Below are positions 38,917 through 41,000 of a DNA stretch of 41,000 nucleotides, in pieces. The DNA is taken from NCBI GenBank assembly GCA_009746045.1, contig RPFO01000026.1, positions 2,553,565 to 2,594,564 on the forward strand. The letters are read 5' to 3'. A model generated the notes under the pieces. It saw nothing but the letters and a program-made list of their open reading frames with translations, was not told the DNA's origin and searched no databases. Position 1 is the stretch's first letter; every line of letters begins with the position of its first letter. Source of the DNA: Mesostigma viride (taxonomy: Eukaryota > Streptophyta > Mesostigmatophyceae > Mesostigmatales > Mesostigmataceae). A program made the translations under genes and the position numbers.

Positions 38917-41000
38917 GCGGCCACCAACTCCTGACTGGCTTGCTCACCAGCTGCACTTAGCCATGGGTCATGAAACAGTGGCTGAGGATCTGGCCAAACG
39001 CCTGGGGGGTAGTAGCATGGAAAAAACACTCAGGAATGCAGTAAAACTGGCTAGACAACACTGTCAAGAATGTCAGTTTAACAGCCCCAAACCTCAAAAA
39101 TGGCATACTGCAACTCCTTCCATGCACCACTAGAGGCATGCATGATAGTGGGGGATGTAATGCACATCAACAAGGATGTCCAACCCTACCTGATCCTACT
39201 AAAAGACTCATGGTCCAGGTGAATCACAGTCATGGAACCACTACCTGGCATGTCAGCAGGGCAACTGCGTGTTGCACTCATGATTCATGCTTTACCCAGA
39301 TTCTATCCAGTTGACAGAATTTTGCTTGATCAACAATTTTCTTGTCTGACTGACCTGAAAGGGTGTGAAGCGATAGAGATTGCTGGGCTGGAAGATCATG
39401 AAGGTCAGGGGGTCATTGAAAGAACCATCAGATCTGTCAAATCCCTACTAGCTATAAAAGTCCCTCCAAGGATGCTACTTCAGGGGTCTATTGTGACAGG
39501 GCACTCTGGTGTCATGAAATGTGCACAACCCTAAACATGAGACCTGTCCTGCACATGCCAAGTGGGGTGAGGTAATCCCAGCAGGACTGCAGGCAGGCGT
39601 ATATCCCCCAGAGGTGATAGCACCGACTGTACAACACTGCACGTGCACAAACCTCAGCAAAACTGGCAGAAAAAGATAAAACCCATCCCAGGCCAGTATT
39701 CCAAAAAGGTGATCACGTCCTCTATTACAAGGAAAACAGCTTTGGTAAGGTTGGAACTTGGCTAGGTCCATGCAGTTACCATCCGTGGATTTACCAAAAA
39801 TGGCAAGACAGTGGATGTCAAGCACAATATCAATGGAAAGCGTCACAGGGTGAGCTGTCATAGAGTATTATTCTCCCATGGCAGACGTGCCTGGACTCAC
39901 CGCTACTTCTATCTGGCAACTCCAGCATGACCAGCAGTACCAATGAGCCACCTTCCACTGCTGTTGACAGCACCACAGCAACCTCTGTGAACCCTTCCAC
40001 CCTCCGTGAAGCCGGCCGGGCCCACTTCACAACCTAGCTGGGGATTGCTTAACCAGGCATGAGGTAGCTGGTCTAGAATGCCATATCAGACCCAAGGCAA
40101 CAACCCGTCTGCCAAGCCTCCCGCTCGATCTGAGGTCACGATCAATTGGCAGTCGCCTTGCAAGCATTACACAGGTCACATATTAAAGCAACAAGCTGCT
40201 GTGGCCGAAGGGCTGCATGCAAAAGTCTCAGCTGTGTGCACTAGTCAGGACCCCTGGACTCTGGCAATAGACACTCAGGCACAGGTCACATGTGATCAGT
40301 GCAGAAGCCATCCCTGGTCTTGAGATTGCAGTCTGTTGCTCATTGCACCTTCTCCTTGGGCACGGGTGCAGGATTTCTCAGGCCAAAGCTCACTGGATGT
40401 AGTGGGACAAGTGTTGCTCCCTGTACTTGGTATTCAGACGCCCTTCCAGGTGGTGGAAGGGTACTCTGGTAACACCTTGTTGGGGAACCTTTTGTATCCT
40501 ATCCTAGCTGGGGTGCTTATCTCAGCTAATGAGCTCAGTATGACAGGGGTGCCTGCAGTTCCTCTAGCTCTGAACCACTTTAAAATCCCTCTCTCCAGTA
40601 TTGTCCCTGGTATGGATGCTGTCATCAAAGCATGCAGTATAAACACTCAATATGCACCACTGAGGGGAGATCCCTGATGTGGACAATTAGTTAGTGCAAG
40701 GCATGCAGAATGTGTCAGAGAATGACCGTCAGAGAAAACCGATTCCTCCATCCCTCAGCCTTTGGGCTGGGTAAGTGCATGGGACATAGCCATGCACTCA
40801 CCCCAACAAATCTCCCACGTCATACAAGAATGCAAAACATAAAAAGGGTTCACCAAGTGGCTGTTGGCCATTGTCCACCAAGCCAGGCAGGAGTGGGTCC
40901 TGCCCAACCCCAAAAACCCTCAATATAAACCTCCTGTCACCCCTAAGTCATGGGAAGTGCCAGAGGGAGCAAAGAAGCTCACATTAAAATTTTTTCTCAA
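38915..41000 (+). mobile_element. Copia-type element, copy 2, diverged, runs off the right edge
   Basis: On the + strand and in several frames: the HHCC zinc domain (38915-39133, 'MGHETVAEDLA...CQECQF'), integrase core (39232-39500, 'ILLDQQFSC', 'GLEDHEGQGVIERTIRS'), a GPY/F-like piece ('FGKVGTWLGP', near 39740), the retropepsin-like part ('LAIDTQAQVT' at about 40262-40295, then 40336-40677 with 'NTLLGN'), and the start of the pre-RT linker ('HPSAFGLGKC', about 40750). The order integrase-then-protease and the DTQA motif match copy 1. Stops and frame shifts throughout show decay. It begins at about 38915 without Gag. Confidence 0.75.

Overview
The window looks like a piece of a repeat-rich nuclear chromosome from a unicellular eukaryote, most likely an alga. 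The reasons are eukaryotic gene families (RING-like, MYND, PHD, an F-box-like start), canonical poly(A) hexamers, LINE and Ty1/copia-type retroelements, a CACTA-like DNA transposon and many satellites, next to a compact GC-rich block of intron-less genes that resemble those of nucleocytoplasmic large DNA viruses. I cannot name the species. All family calls come from reading motifs; no database search was possible.

Region 1 (1-5.4 kb) is a tight island of intron-less genes of large-DNA-virus character: a possible partial gene at the left edge, a D5_N-like primase-helicase fragment, a BRO-like protein, a 475-aa protein with an R-S-E ADP-ribosyltransferase domain, a complete Rieske non-heme iron oxygenase, and a small zinc-motif/coiled-coil protein. 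Four intergenic gaps carry one promoter cassette: in three, two CCAAT boxes (read as ATTGG on the + strand) sit exactly 26 bp apart, and in the fourth, before the oxygenase, one box survives. The simplest reading is an endogenous giant-virus fragment or a virus-like regulon.

Region 2 (5.4-10.6 kb) starts with a foldback element of about 0.8 kb and a 29-bp minisatellite. It then has three intron-less genes for a RING-like, a MYND and a probable F-box-like protein. Both promoter regions share paired ATATTC palindromes about 12 bp apart. Two of the genes are followed by the same GC-rich anchor plus related minisatellite sequence.

Region 3 (10.6-20.5 kb) is mostly non-coding. It holds a small PHD-finger ORF between direct repeats; a 4.65-kb non-autonomous CACTA/Mirage-like transposon (13325-17977) with identical 14-bp terminal inverted repeats, TA flanks and CTCAGGA-type subterminal arrays; a near-perfect 76-bp inverted repeat inside it; and a decayed gag fragment with a CCHC knuckle behind a 71-75-bp tandem repeat.

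Region 4 (20.5-41 kb) is nested retroelements. A LINE with APE endonuclease and reverse transcriptase spans about 21.23-27.12 kb on the + strand, and the 5' part of a second copy lies at 36.48-37.96 kb; both are associated with (CCCATG)n satellites. A copia-type element on the minus strand (28.08-32.85 kb) and a second diverged copy on the + strand (38.92 kb to the window end) both place the aspartic protease after the integrase rather than before it. A decayed gag-like ORF (34.9-36.5 kb), a zinc-finger fragment and a 217-bp MITE fill the remainder. Most retroelement ORFs are frameshifted and inactive.
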